A DNA stretch of 64,000 nt from Pandoraea vervacti (GTDB taxonomy: Bacteria; Pseudomonadota; Gammaproteobacteria; Burkholderiales; Burkholderiaceae). Position numbers and translations under genes: made by a program. The stretch covers positions 62,001-126,000 of the forward strand of contig NZ_CP010897.2 in NCBI RefSeq assembly GCF_000934605.2, given 5' to 3'. The notes under the pieces were generated by a model. That model did not search any database and was not told where the DNA came from. It was given only the letters and a program-made list of their open reading frames with translations. Every line of letters starts with the position of its first letter. The first letter of the stretch is position 1. Positions 1 through 8,627 of this stretch are shown piece after piece.

Positions 1-113
1 TGCAAACGTTCCTCGTTCTCGCAGCATTCTATTTTGTGTTGTGTTTCGCCATCTCTCGCTTTGCCGGCTGGCTGGAGCGACGCATCGCCCGCCAGCGCGC
101 GGGGGTGGCATGA
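1..113 (+). CDS. C-terminal end of amino acid ABC transporter permease (partial)
   Basis: The frame beginning at base 3 is open to a TGA at 111-113 and gives 36 residues. A hydrophobic stretch (FLVLAAFYFVLCFAIS) is followed by a basic tail with the ERRIARQ pattern seen at the C-terminus of HisM/GltJ-type polar amino acid permeases. The ATPase gene starts 22 bp later on the same strand, so this is the last membrane segment of the permease that pairs with it. The rest of the gene lies upstream of the window, so the substrate cannot be read here. Confidence 0.7.
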   Translation, partial: QTFLVLAAFYFVLCFAISRFAGWLERRIARQRAGVA

Positions 114-135
114 GTTCAACAGGGAGAACGCGATC

Positions 136-909
136 ATGAGCATGCTCGCCTTCGAGAAGGTCGACAAGTTTTACGGCGAACACCATGTACTCAAGGGCAT
201 TGACGCCACTATCGAGCGTGGCGAGGTCGTCGTCGTGTGCGGACCGTCGGGATCGGGCAAGTCGACGCTGATTCGTAGCGTCACGCGGCTTGAAGCCATT
301 CAGCGGGGACGGATTCTCTTTGAAGGCAAGGATGTCAATGCGCGCGACGTGAAGCTCAATGCGCTGCGCGCGCGCATTGGTTTCGTCTTCCAGAGCTTCA
401 ACCTTTTTCAGAATCTGTCCGTGCGCCAGAACCTGATACTTGGCCCGATAAAGGTGCTCGGCATGTCGCGCGACCAAGCCGTGGCGCAGGCCGAGTCGCT
501 GCTCGCCAGAGTGGGCCTCGCGCACAAGATCGACGCCATGCCCGCGAACCTGTCTGGCGGGCAGCAGCAGCGCGTGGCCATTGCCCGCGCCCTTGCCATG
601 AAGCCGCCGCTCATGTTGTTCGACGAACCGACGAGCGCGCTTGACCCGGAGATGGTGCAGGAGGTGTTGCAAGTCATGCGCTCCCTGGCCGACGACGGAC
701 TGACCATGATGATCGTGACGCACGAGATGGGATTCGCACGCGATGTGTCGAGCCGCGTCTGGTTCATGGATCAGGGGCAGTTGCTGGAAGACTCGCCGCC
801 TTCGGCATTCTTCAGCCAGCCGAAACACGCCCGTGCGCAGCGCTTCCTGCAGGATGTGCTGCGACCGTCGCCCACGATCAGCGTGCCGCGTGACGCCGTG
901 CTGGTCTGA
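136..909 (+). CDS. Polar amino acid ABC transporter ATP-binding protein (GlnQ/GltL type)
   Basis: This is the cytoplasmic ATPase that powers uptake of a polar amino acid through the permease just upstream. The 257-aa product has Walker A GPSGSGKST (about residues 36-44), Q-loop, signature LSGGQQQR (about 139) and Walker B LMLFDEPTSALD (about 160), plus the switch histidine in IVTHEMGFA. Length and sequence fit the GlnQ/HisP/GltL family. I chose the ATG at 136 because it is preceded by AGGGAG and matches the usual family start (MxxLxFExVxKFYG); the frame is open further upstream but that part has no family similarity. The neighbours (cysteine-dioxygenase-like, rhodanese and C-S lyase) suggest cystine or a related sulfur amino acid as substrate, which is inference. 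Confidence 0.9.
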   Translation: MSMLAFEKVDKFYGEHHVLKGIDATIERGEVVVVCGPSGSGKSTLIRSVTRLEAIQRGRILFEGKDVNARDVKLNALRARIGFVFQSFNLFQNLSVRQNLILGPIKVLGMSRDQAVAQAESLLARVGLAHKIDAMPANLSGGQQQRVAIARALAMKPPLMLFDEPTSALDPEMVQEVLQVMRSLADDGLTMMIVTHEMGFARDVSSRVWFMDQGQLLEDSPPSAFFSQPKHARAQRFLQDVLRPSPTISVPRDAVLV

Positions 910-1043
910 CGAGCGCGTCGTCGCGCCACGGACCGGATAATCGGAACCCATCAACCAACGACCGCGCGTAATGTCTGGCAACGGTTGGTAACGCCTGCCC
1001 CGCGCCCCTCGTAAAACAAAGTCCTACGGAGAAGACTCTCATC

Positions 1044-1640
1044 ATGTCCACGTCCCCCATGACCGAACAGCGCCAGGTTGCCGTGCGCGACGCCATCGCC
1101 GCCATGAAAGCTGCACTGGCGCCGGCAGGCGAAACGCGCGCCGCGCTTGCCGCCGTGCTCGAACAGGTGAAATCGCTCGCGGCGCGCACCGCGCTGTGGA
1201 GCGAGACCGACTTTCCGCCGCCGTCGAACGACGAGTTGCAGGCTCGCTATCTCATTCACGAAGACGCGGACAAAACGTATGCGCTGTATCTGAACGTCAT
1301 GCGCCCCGGCAAGAAGATCACGCCGCACAACCACACTACGTGGGCGTGTATCGCGGCGGTCGAGGGGGTCGAATACAACTACGTCTATCGTCGCACCGAC
1401 GACGGCAAGACGCCCGGTGTGGGCACGCTCGAAGTGAGCGACACGGTCGTGGTCGACCCGGGGCACGGGATTGCGCTCGCGTCGGACGACATTCACGCGG
1501 TCGAGATCCAGGGCGAAGCGCCGATTCGTCACCTGCACATGTATGGCCGCGCGCTGGAGACGCTCACCGAGCGCATCACTTTCGATCTCGCCAAAGGCAC
1601 GTATCAGGTGATGGATATCGGTGTGAAGACGCGCCGCTGA
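1044..1640 (+). CDS. Cysteine dioxygenase type I family cupin
   Basis: A 198-aa double-stranded beta-helix protein. The metal-binding residues are visible as H95 and H97 in PHNHTTW and H151 in DDIHAVE; the spacing is close to the H86/H88/H140 triad of characterised cysteine dioxygenases. Members oxidise a thiol such as cysteine (to cysteinesulfinate), 3-mercaptopropionate or a related sulfur compound using Fe(II) and O2. The sequence is closer to the bacterial predicted metal-dependent branch than to mammalian enzymes, so the exact substrate is open. It sits between an amino acid importer and a rhodanese plus C-S lyase, which supports a role in organosulfur catabolism in the cytoplasm. An ACGGAGAAG ribosome site lies just upstream of the ATG. 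Confidence 0.82.
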   Translation: MSTSPMTEQRQVAVRDAIAAMKAALAPAGETRAALAAVLEQVKSLAARTALWSETDFPPPSNDELQARYLIHEDADKTYALYLNVMRPGKKITPHNHTTWACIAAVEGVEYNYVYRRTDDGKTPGVGTLEVSDTVVVDPGHGIALASDDIHAVEIQGEAPIRHLHMYGRALETLTERITFDLAKGTYQVMDIGVKTRR

Positions 1641-1857
1641 TGCACCACTGATGCAGCACCGACCGACGCGAACTCCGCCGTCGGTCGAGCGCGATCCCCG
1701 ATATTCCTGATGGCGCGGCACCCGTCGCGCCACCAGCGCCACCTATTTTCGCCACCGCATCACACCGCCCAATACAGGCGGTGCGGACTGACTCAACCCT
1801 ACGCTTTGGCTTCGGCCGGGCGGAATCGACAACCGACATTACGTTACGACATCGGCT

Positions 1858-3459
1858 ATGACATCGTTCACTCCTCATTTTGTGCCGCCTGCCAGACTCA
1901 AGGAATGGCTGCACGACGGCGCCGAGATCGCCGTGTTCGACGTGCGCGAGCACGGCCAGTACGGCGAGGCGCATCTCTTCTATGGCGTGACGTTGCCATA
2001 CAGTCGGCTCGAACTCGATATCGTGCGCCTCGCGCCGCGTCCCAGTGCACGCGTGGTGGTGTACGACACCGACGAAAGCGTGGCGGTGTTGGCGGCGCAA
2101 CGTCTGGCGGCGCTTGGATATACCGACGTCCATGTGCTCGAGGGCGGCGCCGATGCGTGGCGACAGGCGGGCTTCACATTGTTCGCCGGCGTGAACGTGC
2201 CGTCGAAGACGTTCGGTGAGCTCGTGGAGATGGCGTATCACACGCCGCGCGTAACGGCGCGTGCGCTCGCGGCCATGCGCGAGCGCGGCGACAACGTGGT
2301 GATTCTCGACGGCCGACCGGTGAGCGAATACCTCAAGATGACGATTCCGTCGTCCATCTGTTGCCCGAACGGGGAACTCGGCTACCGCATTCGTGACCTC
2401 GTGCCCGATACGACTACGCCCATCGTGGTCAATTGTGCGGGCCGCACCCGAAGCATCATCGGGGCACAGACGCTGATCAATCTCGGCATTCCCAATCCGG
2501 TCATGGCGTTGGAGAACGGTACGCAGGGCTGGTATCTGGAAGACCTGCCGCTCGAGCATGGCAGCACGCGTCGCTATCCCGACACGGTCACGCCGTCGAG
2601 CGTTGCATCGATGCGCGAGGCGAGCAGCGCGCTTGCCGAGCGTTTCGCCGTTCCCGAGGTGGACGCCGCGACGTTCGCACAATGGGCGAAGGATACGTCG
2701 CGAACGCTTTTCCTGTGCGACGTGCGCACGCCGGAGGAATTCGCTGCGGGCACCTTGCCGGGCGCGCAGCATACGCCGGGCGGTCAGTTGATTCAGGCGA
2801 CGGATCAGTACGTGGGGGTACGGCATGCGCGCGTGGTGCTGTTCGACAACGACGGCGTGCGTGCGCCGATCGTGGCGAGCTGGCTGCGTCAACTCGGCCA
2901 CGATGCCTACGTGTTGCACGATGGACTGGCGAGCGGTGCGTCGCTGGTCGAGCCGGTGCCGGGCGTTGCCGCGACGCTGCCCGAAGTCGATGTTGCAACG
3001 GTCGCAGCCGCGCTGGCAAACGGTGACATGGCGGTAATCGACCTGCGACCGAGCATGAGTTTCCGGCGCGGCCATGTGCCGGGCGCGCAATGGGCGATTC
3101 GTCCGCGTCCGACCCCTTTGCCTGCCGGACGCGATGTTGTGGTGATCGCCGACGAGCGTGGCGTGGCCGAGTTGTTCGTCGCGGACTGGCGACGCGAGCA
3201 TGCGCAGGACTCACGGACGTTCTCGCTGCTCGCCAGTGGTTTCGGCGCGTGGTCGGCGGCGGGGCTGCCGGTCGAGGCGTCGCCCGAGTCTCCGCCGGAC
3301 GCCGAATGCATCGACTACCTCTTTTTCGTGCACGACCGGCACGATGGCAACAAGGCCGCGGCGCGTCAGTATCTCGCATGGGAGACCGGCTTGCTCGCGC
3401 AGCTCGACGAGCAGGAGCGCGGCGCATTCCGTATTGGTGATGCCGCAGCCACGAAGTAA
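1858..3459 (+). CDS. Four-domain rhodanese-like sulfurtransferase
   Basis: The 533-aa product is built of four consecutive rhodanese modules (about residues 12-110, 135-235, 260-370 and 375-480) followed by a conserved tail of about 50 residues. Only module 2 keeps the catalytic cysteine, C193 in NCAGRTRS. The equivalent loops read YDTDESVA in module 1, FDNDGVRA in module 3 and IADERGVA in module 4, with Asp or Ala in place of Cys, so they are probably structural. Rhodaneses move sulfane sulfur from persulfide or thiosulfate to acceptors such as cyanide or thiols. The gene lies between the cupin and the C-S lyase, so it probably handles persulfide released from cysteine or cystine breakdown. 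The start is the first ATG in frame; no strong ribosome site is visible. Confidence 0.85.
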   Translation: MTSFTPHFVPPARLKEWLHDGAEIAVFDVREHGQYGEAHLFYGVTLPYSRLELDIVRLAPRPSARVVVYDTDESVAVLAAQRLAALGYTDVHVLEGGADAWRQAGFTLFAGVNVPSKTFGELVEMAYHTPRVTARALAAMRERGDNVVILDGRPVSEYLKMTIPSSICCPNGELGYRIRDLVPDTTTPIVVNCAGRTRSIIGAQTLINLGIPNPVMALENGTQGWYLEDLPLEHGSTRRYPDTVTPSSVASMREASSALAERFAVPEVDAATFAQWAKDTSRTLFLCDVRTPEEFAAGTLPGAQHTPGGQLIQATDQYVGVRHARVVLFDNDGVRAPIVASWLRQLGHDAYVLHDGLASGASLVEPVPGVAATLPEVDVATVAAALANGDMAVIDLRPSMSFRRGHVPGAQWAIRPRPTPLPAGRDVVVIADERGVAELFVADWRREHAQDSRTFSLLASGFGAWSAAGLPVEASPESPPDAECIDYLFFVHDRHDGNKAAARQYLAWETGLLAQLDEQERGAFRIGDAAATK

Positions 3460-3543
3460 GCTGTGGAGACTCGCCTGATGCCGCTGTGGCAATCCAGGCG
3501 TTAGTGCTTTATCCGAAATCCGAGGTGCCGGAGTCGGCGCGTC

Positions 3544-4827
3544 GTGCGCGCGGAAATGCGCACGACGCCATTGTCCGAACTGCAAGCATTACCTGAATCG
3601 TCCGAATCGCCTTCACTACGCCAGACCATGTCCCGACAAGCCCCCCCTGCTCGCCCTTCCCGCCTCGCCACACGCCTCGTCAAAGGCGGCATGGATACCG
3701 CTGTCGTTGGCGGTCATGCCGTCAATCCGCCCGTGGTGCGCGCCTCCACCGTGCTGTTCGACTCCATGGACGCGATGAACGACGCGCGTCGCCGTCGTGG
3801 CACCGAGCGTATGTTCACTTACGGCGCGCGAGGTAACCCGACCGGCTTTGCGCTGGAAGATGTCGTGGCGGGGCTGGAGGGCGGATATCGCACGCGCCTG
3901 TTTCCGACGGGGCTGGCGGCGATCTCCATGGTGTTTCTCGCGTACGTGCGGCCGGGCGATCACGTGTTGATTGCGGACTGCGTGTATCAGCCGCTGCGTC
4001 ATTTCGTGCAGACGTTTCTCAAGCCGTGGGGCGTGCACGTCACGTTCTTCCGCGCAGATGGCAGCGACGCCGCCGAGCACATGACGGCGCGCACCAAGCT
4101 GATCTACGTGGAAGCGCCCGGCTCACTCGTCTACGAGATGTGCGACATCCCGGCGCTCGCCGATCTGGCCCATCGCCACGGCGCGCTGCTGGTGGCCGAC
4201 AACACGTGGGGATCGGGCGTGCAATGCCGCCCGCTGATGTTGGGCGCGGACATTTCCGTGATGGCGGCGACGAAGTATCTGAGTGGCCACTCCGACGTCA
4301 TGATGGGGGCCGTCACGACCACACAGGAAGTCTGGCAGACGCTCTCGACGATGGCCGACGCACAGGGGGTCGCCGTGAGTCCGGACGACGCCTATCTCGT
4401 GCTGCGCGGCACACGTACGCTGGCCGCCCGTTTGCAGATGCATGAGCGTCATGCACTGGAAGTGGCGCATTGGCTGGACGGATTGCCGGATGTGGCGCGC
4501 GTGTTCTGTCTCGCGTTGCCGACGGATCCGGGACATGCGTTGTGGCAACGCGACTGTCTCGGCACGAACGGTCTGGTGTCGTTCGAGTTTGCGAACGCAA
4601 CGCCGGCGCAGGCCGATCATTTCGTCGATTCGCTTACGCTGTTCGGCATTGGCGCATCGTGGGGCGGGTTCGAGAGTCTGGCGACGGTGTCGAACGTGGT
4701 CGGCACGCGCACGTGCGAGGACTGGTCGCATGCGGGGCCGATCGTGCGTCTGCATATCGGCCTGGAAGATCCACAGGACCTGATCGACGATCTGGCGGCG
4801 GCGTTCGGGAAGGTGTTCGGCGGTTGA
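3544..4827 (+). CDS. metC: Cystathionine beta-lyase / PLP-dependent C-S lyase
   Basis: A Cys/Met metabolism PLP enzyme. The family fold is clear: the substrate and cofactor loop (YGARGNPT), the Asp that pairs with the pyridine ring (VADNTWGSG) and the Schiff-base lysine in AATKYLSGHSD. The family splits cystathionine, cystine or other cysteine S-conjugates to pyruvate, ammonia and a thiol or persulfide. The start is uncertain: GTG at 3544 has GGAG ten bases upstream, while the ATG at 3628 would give 400 aa, closer to the usual 390-400 and to where family similarity begins. It is the last gene of the sulfur amino acid cluster and would generate the reduced sulfur handled by the rhodanese upstream. 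Confidence 0.88.
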   Translation: MRAEMRTTPLSELQALPESSESPSLRQTMSRQAPPARPSRLATRLVKGGMDTAVVGGHAVNPPVVRASTVLFDSMDAMNDARRRRGTERMFTYGARGNPTGFALEDVVAGLEGGYRTRLFPTGLAAISMVFLAYVRPGDHVLIADCVYQPLRHFVQTFLKPWGVHVTFFRADGSDAAEHMTARTKLIYVEAPGSLVYEMCDIPALADLAHRHGALLVADNTWGSGVQCRPLMLGADISVMAATKYLSGHSDVMMGAVTTTQEVWQTLSTMADAQGVAVSPDDAYLVLRGTRTLAARLQMHERHALEVAHWLDGLPDVARVFCLALPTDPGHALWQRDCLGTNGLVSFEFANATPAQADHFVDSLTLFGIGASWGGFESLATVSNVVGTRTCEDWSHAGPIVRLHIGLEDPQDLIDDLAAAFGKVFGG

Positions 4828-5052
4828 GATTTCGCGCGGGATCGGCGTTCCGGCGTTCGGCATGAGTCGTGGGCGTGTCCGCGACGGCCGAGGGGCGCCG
4901 TACTGGTGCTGTCGTGTCGACGCGATGCGCTGGCTGTTCGTGGGACGGAGACGTAGTCGGGGCGAGGTCAGGTCAAGGTCAGGTCAAGGTCACGTCGAGA
5001 AAAGGCGGCATGCGAATCTGGCCGCATGCCGTTTTCGTCGGCTGTCCGGTGA

Positions 5053-6288
5053 CTACTTCGTGGGCGTCGACGTCGGGGCCGGGGTGGCGCGCGCGCCGTC
5101 GAGCGTGGTCAGAATGAGATGCGCGGCGCGAATGCGTTCGTCCATCGCGTAGTTCTTGTTCGCGAGCAGCACGATGCCCATTTGCTTCGACGGTACGAAG
5201 GCGACGTAGGTGCCGAAGCCATTCGTCGAGCCGGTCTTGTTGACCCACGAGACGGGGGACGGCGCCATCGGCGGGGCGAATTCGCGAGCGGGCGTCGGTT
5301 CGTAAGCCATGTGCGACGAATTCCCTTCGAGCAGGGTGTCGACGGCGACCGGATATGGGTATTGCTCCCAGACAAGGTCTTGCGTCATCGGCGCGTCGAA
5401 GAAGTAGCTGGAGCGAGTGGCGTAGATCGCGTGACGCAGACGTCGGTCGTGCACTGTCTCACCGAGGTTTGCTCGCACGAAGCGCAGCAGGTCGCCTGCG
5501 GTCGTTTTCACGCCGTAGGCTTCCTGCTCGAACACGCCGGGGCTCACACGCACCGGCTTCCCGTCCTTATATCCCCATGCGTAGTTCGCCTGCTGATCCT
5601 CCGGCACACGCAGGTACGTGTGCGTGAGGTCGAGCGGCTTGAAGACGTGATCGCTCATGAGCGTGGCGAAGTCGCCGTGCATGGCGCGCGCGGTGAGCCA
5701 ACCGAGTGCGCCGATGCTGACGTTGGAGTACGTTCGCACCGTGCCGGTGGGTTTCGCCGGTTTCCACGCTTTGAGGTATTGGGTGATCTCGTCGGTGTTT
5801 TCGACGTTGTCCGGCACCTGCAGCGGCATGCCGCCGGTGGTGTGCGTGGCGAGATTCAGCAGTTTCACATCACCGAACGGGGTGCCTGCGAATTCGGGGG
5901 CGATACGGCTTGTCTTGTCTGTCAGAGCGAGGGCGCCGGCGGCTTGCGCGTAGGCGGTGAGCGTGGCGGTGAACGTCTTGCTGACGGAACCGATTTCGAA
6001 CAGCGTGTCGTTCGTCACCGGCTTGTTGGCAGCCTTATCGGCGAGGCCGTAATCGAAGAGATAGGACTGTCCGTCAAAGACGATCCCGACGGCCATGCCC
6101 GGGATCTCCTGACGCGCCATGAGCGGGCCGATGGTCTTGTCGACGAGCGATTTGATTTCGGCCTGTCGAGGATTCGTCTGATCCTGCGGGTTTGCCTCGG
6201 CGGCATAACTGCGTGCGCTGATAGCCATCCAGCCAATCGCGGCAGTGGCTGCGAGCGCAGCGACGAAGGTGAAGTAGGGCTTGTTCAT
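5053..6288 (-). CDS. ampC: Class C (AmpC-type) beta-lactamase
   Basis: A 411-aa serine hydrolase with an N-terminal signal peptide (hydrophobic residues 7-24, likely cleavage after SYAA), so it acts in the periplasm. All three class C motifs are present in order: S101-V-S-K104 (nucleophile and base), Y187-S-N189, and KTG in WVNKTGSTNGFG near residue 350. Length and spacing match active AmpC enzymes, which hydrolyse penicillins and cephalosporins. No ampR-type LysR gene is adjacent, which is unlike the classical inducible ampR-ampC pair; the upstream side is occupied by an IS110 element. The C-terminal tail is rich in Pro, Thr and Ala. Confidence 0.9.
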   Translation of the reverse strand: MNKPYFTFVAALAATAAIGWMAISARSYAAEANPQDQTNPRQAEIKSLVDKTIGPLMARQEIPGMAVGIVFDGQSYLFDYGLADKAANKPVTNDTLFEIGSVSKTFTATLTAYAQAAGALALTDKTSRIAPEFAGTPFGDVKLLNLATHTTGGMPLQVPDNVENTDEITQYLKAWKPAKPTGTVRTYSNVSIGALGWLTARAMHGDFATLMSDHVFKPLDLTHTYLRVPEDQQANYAWGYKDGKPVRVSPGVFEQEAYGVKTTAGDLLRFVRANLGETVHDRRLRHAIYATRSSYFFDAPMTQDLVWEQYPYPVAVDTLLEGNSSHMAYEPTPAREFAPPMAPSPVSWVNKTGSTNGFGTYVAFVPSKQMGIVLLANKNYAMDERIRAAHLILTTLDGARATPAPTSTPTK

Positions 6289-6570
6289 CGACGGTCATCT
6301 CCGTATGAAGGCGCATCGGGCCGTTCATTCTGAACCCTTGCGAGCGATGCACGAAGCGTAAACCCAAAATTGATGGGAGGCGCAGCGGGGGGGCGTAACG
6401 GATGTAACTGGTGTAATCGATGCAACTTGGAGGCTTTTGTCTGGGCTTCGCCATACAACCGTCTGAACACGTCGCTGGCGTACGGTCAAAGCCCACATTT
6501 CCTTGCGTAACGCTACGCGAACGCATGCTTTGCGCTAAAACCCCAATATTTCGGGCTACAGACGCACCAA

Positions 6571-6596
6571 TAAAAAAACCGCCCTGAAAGGGCGGC
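6571..6596 (-). terminator. Rho-independent terminator on the minus strand
   Basis: Read on the minus strand, the arms GCCGCCC and GGGCGG enclose a short loop and are followed by seven T. It lies between the transposase stop and the ampC start and would shield ampC from IS transcription. It may be the terminator of a gene now displaced by the insertion. The rest of 6289-6640 holds no gene I can support. Confidence 0.7.
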
Positions 6597-6599
6597 AAC

Positions 6600-8085
6600 A
6601 CGCTGAAAACAAACGGGGGGGGGTGCCCCTATGTAGTTCGTCAAGCACTGGGGTCCGTTTTGGGTTGATAAAAAGTGCCGTCGCGTAGCATGGCAAAAAG
6701 GACGTCGCAGCGCCGGCGAGCCAGCGCGATAAGTGCCTGGTTGTGGCGCTTGCCCTGCTGGATTTTTCGACTGTAGTAAGCCCTTGAGATCGGGTCTCGC
6801 AAAGCCGCAAAGGCCGAGAGAAACAGGGCGCGTTTGAGTACCTTATTGCCACGTCGAGAGGGGTGTTCGCCGCGAATCGAGGCGCCAGAGCGCCGGGTCA
6901 CCGGCGCTAGGCCAGCATAGGCCGCCAGGTGGGCGGCCGAGGCAAAGGCCTTGTGCGCCACCTCGGTCAGGAGTCGCGCTGCGGTCCTGAGCCCGACTCC
7001 GGGCATGCTGCTCAGGACCGGCCAAAGAGGGTTGCTTTGCACCAGGCGCTCGACCTCGGCGGCGATCTCGTCGCGTTGCTTGCGTAGGGCGGCCAGTTGC
7101 TGGGCCAGACGCGGCATCACCAGCGTGGCGGCATGAGTACCCGGCACGACTACGGTTTGTTCGGTAAGCGCCTGCGCGATGTCGGCGGCCAAGCTCTTGC
7201 CAATGCGTGGTGCGAGCTTGATCAGGCGATTCGCCAGCGTTTTTTGGCCCGCGGCCGCCAGTGCTGCGGGTGAGGGGTAGCGCTCAAGCAGATCGAGCAC
7301 GGCGGGATGATCCAGGCGAGGTCCGAGCACGCGCTCAAGCGCGGGATGAATCTGCGTGAGCAGGCCGCGAATGCGGTTGCTGGTTTGGTTGGCTTGGGCG
7401 GCCAGGTCGTCGTCGAAGCCACACAGCATAGTGAGCTCGGCGAGCGGCTCATCGGCCAGACGCAATGAGCGCAGCGTATGCGGCATGGTGCGTGCGGCAT
7501 CTGCGATGACGGCGGCGTCGCGCGCGTCGGTCTTGGCTTCGCCTGCGTGCAGGTCGGCGATGCGACGCATAGCCAGACCTGGCAAGTAGGCGACTAGCGT
7601 ACCGGCGTCGCGGGCTACGGCCAGCGGCAGTGCGCCGATGGTAGCCGGCTGATCGACGACGAACAGGAGCTGGCCGTGGGCTTTCAACTCATCGATGAGG
7701 GCGCGCAGTTGGGTCTCATCGTTAGGCAGGGCCTTGTTGTAGAGGCGACGGCCGTTGCGATCGAGAGCGACGGCATGGTGGTGGCCTTTGCCGACGTCGA
7801 CGCCGATGAAGACATCGACGGCGTCATGAAGTGGAAAGTTATGCATTGCAGTTGGCACAAAAAGTGAATTGGCCTGCAAGAACCCTGGTGGCAAGTCTCG
7901 GCATCCACGTTACGGACGGCGTCGGAATATCCGTGCCAAACCCCTATCAGCGATCACCAGCCACCCACCAGACCCGGTGACAACACCCCCCGGATCATGG
8001 TTACGACTGGGGGCGGGAATCATGCCGGGCCTGGCTGGCCAAAACCTCGATTATCGAGGTGCGAACATAGTAACGGGGAGGGGGG
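6600..8085 (-). mobile_element. IS110-family insertion sequence (first copy; ends approximate)
   Basis: The element is defined by its DEDD transposase at 6641-7846. IS110 elements usually lack terminal inverted repeats and target duplications, so the ends are estimates. A possible clue is the string CCCCTAT on both sides of the gene, at 6626-6632 and 7941-7947, in each case following GTGCC within a few bases. A 15-bp hairpin (CCTCGAT-T-ATCGAGG) lies around 8045-8059. The non-coding part beyond the transposase start (7847-8085) is the likely site of a guide RNA. Confidence 0.55.
6641..7846 (-). CDS. IS110-family transposase (DEDD recombinase)
   Basis: A 401-aa protein with the two-domain layout of IS110 transposases. 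The N-terminal RuvC-like DEDD domain begins FIGVDVGKGHHHA, with acidic residues also in DQPATIG and AKTDARDAAVIADAAR. The C-terminal transposase_20 domain contains LSSMPGVGLRTAARLL, with the conserved serine region in RRSGASIRG and the RRGNKVLKRALF motif. The ATG at 7846 is chosen because family similarity starts directly after it; the frame is open 16 codons further upstream. It looks intact and so may be active. It has no sequence-level relation to the neighbouring genes. Confidence 0.92.
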   Translation of the reverse strand: MHNFPLHDAVDVFIGVDVGKGHHHAVALDRNGRRLYNKALPNDETQLRALIDELKAHGQLLFVVDQPATIGALPLAVARDAGTLVAYLPGLAMRRIADLHAGEAKTDARDAAVIADAARTMPHTLRSLRLADEPLAELTMLCGFDDDLAAQANQTSNRIRGLLTQIHPALERVLGPRLDHPAVLDLLERYPSPAALAAAGQKTLANRLIKLAPRIGKSLAADIAQALTEQTVVVPGTHAATLVMPRLAQQLAALRKQRDEIAAEVERLVQSNPLWPVLSSMPGVGLRTAARLLTEVAHKAFASAAHLAAYAGLAPVTRRSGASIRGEHPSRRGNKVLKRALFLSAFAALRDPISRAYYSRKIQQGKRHNQALIALARRRCDVLFAMLRDGTFYQPKTDPSA

Positions 8086-8100
8086 ACGACTTTTCAGCGC
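7847..8100 (-). ncRNA. Candidate bridge RNA region of the first IS110 element
   Basis: About 250 bp upstream of the transposase have no reading frame of their own but contain several G- and C-rich complementary runs and the perfect hairpin CCTCGAT-T-ATCGAGG near 8045-8059. It is known that IS110-group elements carry a structured bridge RNA in the non-coding DNA upstream of the transposase that pairs with target and donor DNA. The placement fits, but loops matching target and donor were not identified by eye, so this is inference. Confidence 0.35.
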
Positions 8101-8136
8101 GTGGGTGTTTCGGACGGTGAGGCGTGTCGTGCGTTG

Positions 8137-8625
8137 CTACGCCGGTTCAAGCTCACGGTTTTCCGACTCGCGCATTGCGCGAATGGCTTCCGCCGAGATC
8201 ATCGCGTCCGCATTGAGCGGTGGGACGTCACCGAACAGCGGACGGTAGACGAAGTCGCCCACGTCGATCGTCTCGTTCGTCAATGCGCACACGCCCGGGT
8301 GATGCGCCTTTCGAATGCGCCAGATCTGCGCGCCGTAGTTGCCCCCGGTGGGGTCGTTCCACGATACCGTGATCGTCAGTTCGCTGGAAATCTCCAGCAC
8401 ACGCACGATCGGCGCGCGGCGCGTGTACGGAATCACCGGGTGGCATACCACCGGCTCGGCGTCGAGCATGGCGACGGTGTGCTGCCACACGCCCTGATCG
8501 CGTGCCGCGCGCGACGAGCGCGACGCGCGGGAGGTGGTGGACGTCGGGGAAGTCGCGGACGAGGCGGCTCCAGAGGTGCGGCTGCTGCCGCTTCGGTTCG
8601 GGCAATTGGTTCGGTCGCTTCGCAT
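8137..8625 (-). CDS. DUF3331 domain protein
   Basis: A 162-aa protein. The first 45 residues are Ser/Thr/Arg-rich and probably disordered. The conserved part (about 60-150) contains ITVSWNDPTGGNYGAQIWR and CALTNETIDVGDFVYRP, the core I associate with DUF3331, a family of unknown function common in Burkholderia and relatives. The second motif resembles a short beta-rich zinc-ribbon-like fold, with Cys in GVCAL, but only one Cys is evident. The ATG lies 2 bp after the stop of the NADH dehydrogenase gene, so the two are almost certainly cotranscribed and translationally coupled. Its job is unknown. Confidence 0.75.
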   Translation of the reverse strand: MRSDRTNCPNRSGSSRTSGAASSATSPTSTTSRASRSSRAARDQGVWQHTVAMLDAEPVVCHPVIPYTRRAPIVRVLEISSELTITVSWNDPTGGNYGAQIWRIRKAHHPGVCALTNETIDVGDFVYRPLFGDVPPLNADAMISAEAIRAMRESENRELEPA

Positions 8626-8627
8626 GA

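Noticed and set aside
1576..3201. A 541-codon minus-strand frame opposite the rhodanese gene
   Set aside because: The four rhodanese modules on the plus strand are unambiguous; the opposite product has no structure.
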